Source: DASTGO01 sp035719045 (GTDB lineage: Bacteria; Actinomycetota; Actinomycetes; Actinomycetales; Kineosporiaceae). Taken from it: a DNA stretch of 13,714 nucleotides. Location of the stretch: NCBI GenBank assembly GCA_035719045.1, contig DASTGO010000431.1, positions 1 through 13,714 of the forward strand, in the 5' to 3' direction. How positions within the stretch are numbered: the first letter of the stretch is position 1; each line of letters starts with the position of its first letter. Below the pieces are notes generated by a model, which made no database searches, had not been told where the DNA came from, and saw nothing but the letters and a program-made list of their open reading frames with translations. Of this stretch, positions 13,205-13,714 are shown piece after piece. The position numbers were made by a program, and so were the translations under genes.

Positions 13205-13714
13205 TCAGCGGACGACGTCGAAGCTGTGGTCGGGCGTGGTGCGGTCCAGCTCCTCCAGGACCGTGTTGACCAGCTGGGTGAGCAGCCAGATCCCGCCGCC
13301 GTAACCGACGATCGGGAACCGGTGCAGGTGGTGCCGGTCAAAGATCGGAAAACCCACCCGCACCAAAGGAATCCCCGCCTCGCGGGACAGGTGCTTCAGG
13401 TACGAGCTGCCGATCAACAGGTCGACCGGCTCGGTGAACACCAGGGATCGCAGGTGCCACAGGTCCTTGCCCGGCCAGACCGTCGCCGCATGCCCGAACG
13501 GGCTGGCCGCCAGCACCTCCCCGGCCCGGGAGGCGAAGGCCTCGTCCCCGTTGGTGCTGAGCACGTGCACGGGGATGGCCCCGAGCTCGAGCAGGAACCC
13601 GGTCAGGGCGACCACCAGGTCGGGATCCCCCGCGATCGCGACCCGCTTGCCGTGCAGGTAGGCGTAGGAGTCTGCCATCGCGTCGAGCAGCCTGCCGCGC
13701 TCGGCGGTGACCTC
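13205..13714 (-). CDS. nifK: Nitrogenase MoFe protein beta chain NifK (C-terminal part)
   Basis: The C-terminal 169 residues of NifK; the gene runs off the right edge. The fragment contains ERGRLLDAMADSYAYLHGKR, GDPDLVVALTGFLLELG, ASPFGHAATVW, DLWHLRSLVF, LIGSSYLKHL, GFPIFDRHHLHR and the end LVNTVLEELDR...DHSFDVVR, all typical of MoFe beta chains and not of VnfK or AnfK as far as can be judged. The P-cluster cysteines lie in the missing N-terminal part. It is followed after 8 bp by nifE. nifD, nifH and the operon promoter are expected to the right. Confidence 0.96.
   Translation of the reverse strand, partial: EVTAERGRLLDAMADSYAYLHGKRVAIAGDPDLVVALTGFLLELGAIPVHVLSTNGDEAFASRAGEVLAASPFGHAATVWPGKDLWHLRSLVFTEPVDLLIGSSYLKHLSREAGIPLVRVGFPIFDRHHLHRFPIVGYGGGIWLLTQLVNTVLEELDRTTPDHSFDVVR

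Noticed and set aside
11803..13341. N-terminal extension of nifN into a 1019-residue protein
   Set aside because: The added part is nifE and nifK read in another frame. The true NifN start, ATG 11802, has a good ribosome site and the family N terminus.

Overview
The window is high-GC DNA with frequent GTG starts, a class II tRNA-Tyr and a YajQ-family gene. It looks like part of an actinobacterial chromosome. The nif gene order (nifK-E-N-X, DUF269, nifZ, nifB) resembles Frankia-type and other actinobacterial nitrogenase clusters, but the genus cannot be fixed from this sequence.

Layout: positions 1-1003 hold a short intergenic stretch with a palindrome and a GntR/HutC-family regulator on the minus strand, in DNA clearly lower in GC than the rest. 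Next is a minus-strand tRNA-Tyr(GTA) with its own terminator hairpin and a weak promoter candidate. yajQ follows on the plus strand at 1281-1772. An 18-bp perfect hairpin at 1791-1831 separates yajQ from the convergent nif operon. From 1842 to the right edge everything is one dense minus-strand operon, read right to left: nifK (C-terminal part only), nifE, nifN, nifX, the DUF269 NifX-associated gene, nifZ, nifB, an NfuA-like gene (degenerate HesB/IscA domain plus Nfu domain), hesA, nifS, korA and korB. Gaps are at most 10 bp. Six junctions are 4-bp stop/start overlaps, one is a 1-bp TGATG overlap and one a 7-bp overlap, so the genes look co-transcribed and translationally coupled. The promoter and nifHD must lie to the right, outside the window.

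How the genes work together: NifS, HesA and the Nfu-type protein can supply and carry sulfur and Fe-S clusters. NifB builds the FeMo-co core (NifB-co). NifX and the DUF269 protein bind or pass on cofactor intermediates. NifEN is the scaffold on which FeMo-co matures. NifZ helps P-cluster maturation of the MoFe protein, whose beta subunit is NifK. The operon ends with korAB, a ferredoxin-reducing 2-oxoacid oxidoreductase. This suggests that low-potential electrons for nitrogenase come from 2-oxoacid oxidation and are co-expressed with the enzyme.

Most interesting points: korAB as the distal part of a nif operon; the cysteine-free HesB-like domain fused to an Nfu domain; in-frame 15-bp tandem repeats at the 3' ends of nifN and nifB; a glycine-rich insert in NifN; no nifW, DUF683 gene or full-length nifU between nifK and korB; and a low-GC GntR gene next to a tRNA-Tyr/yajQ locus that may be an integration site.
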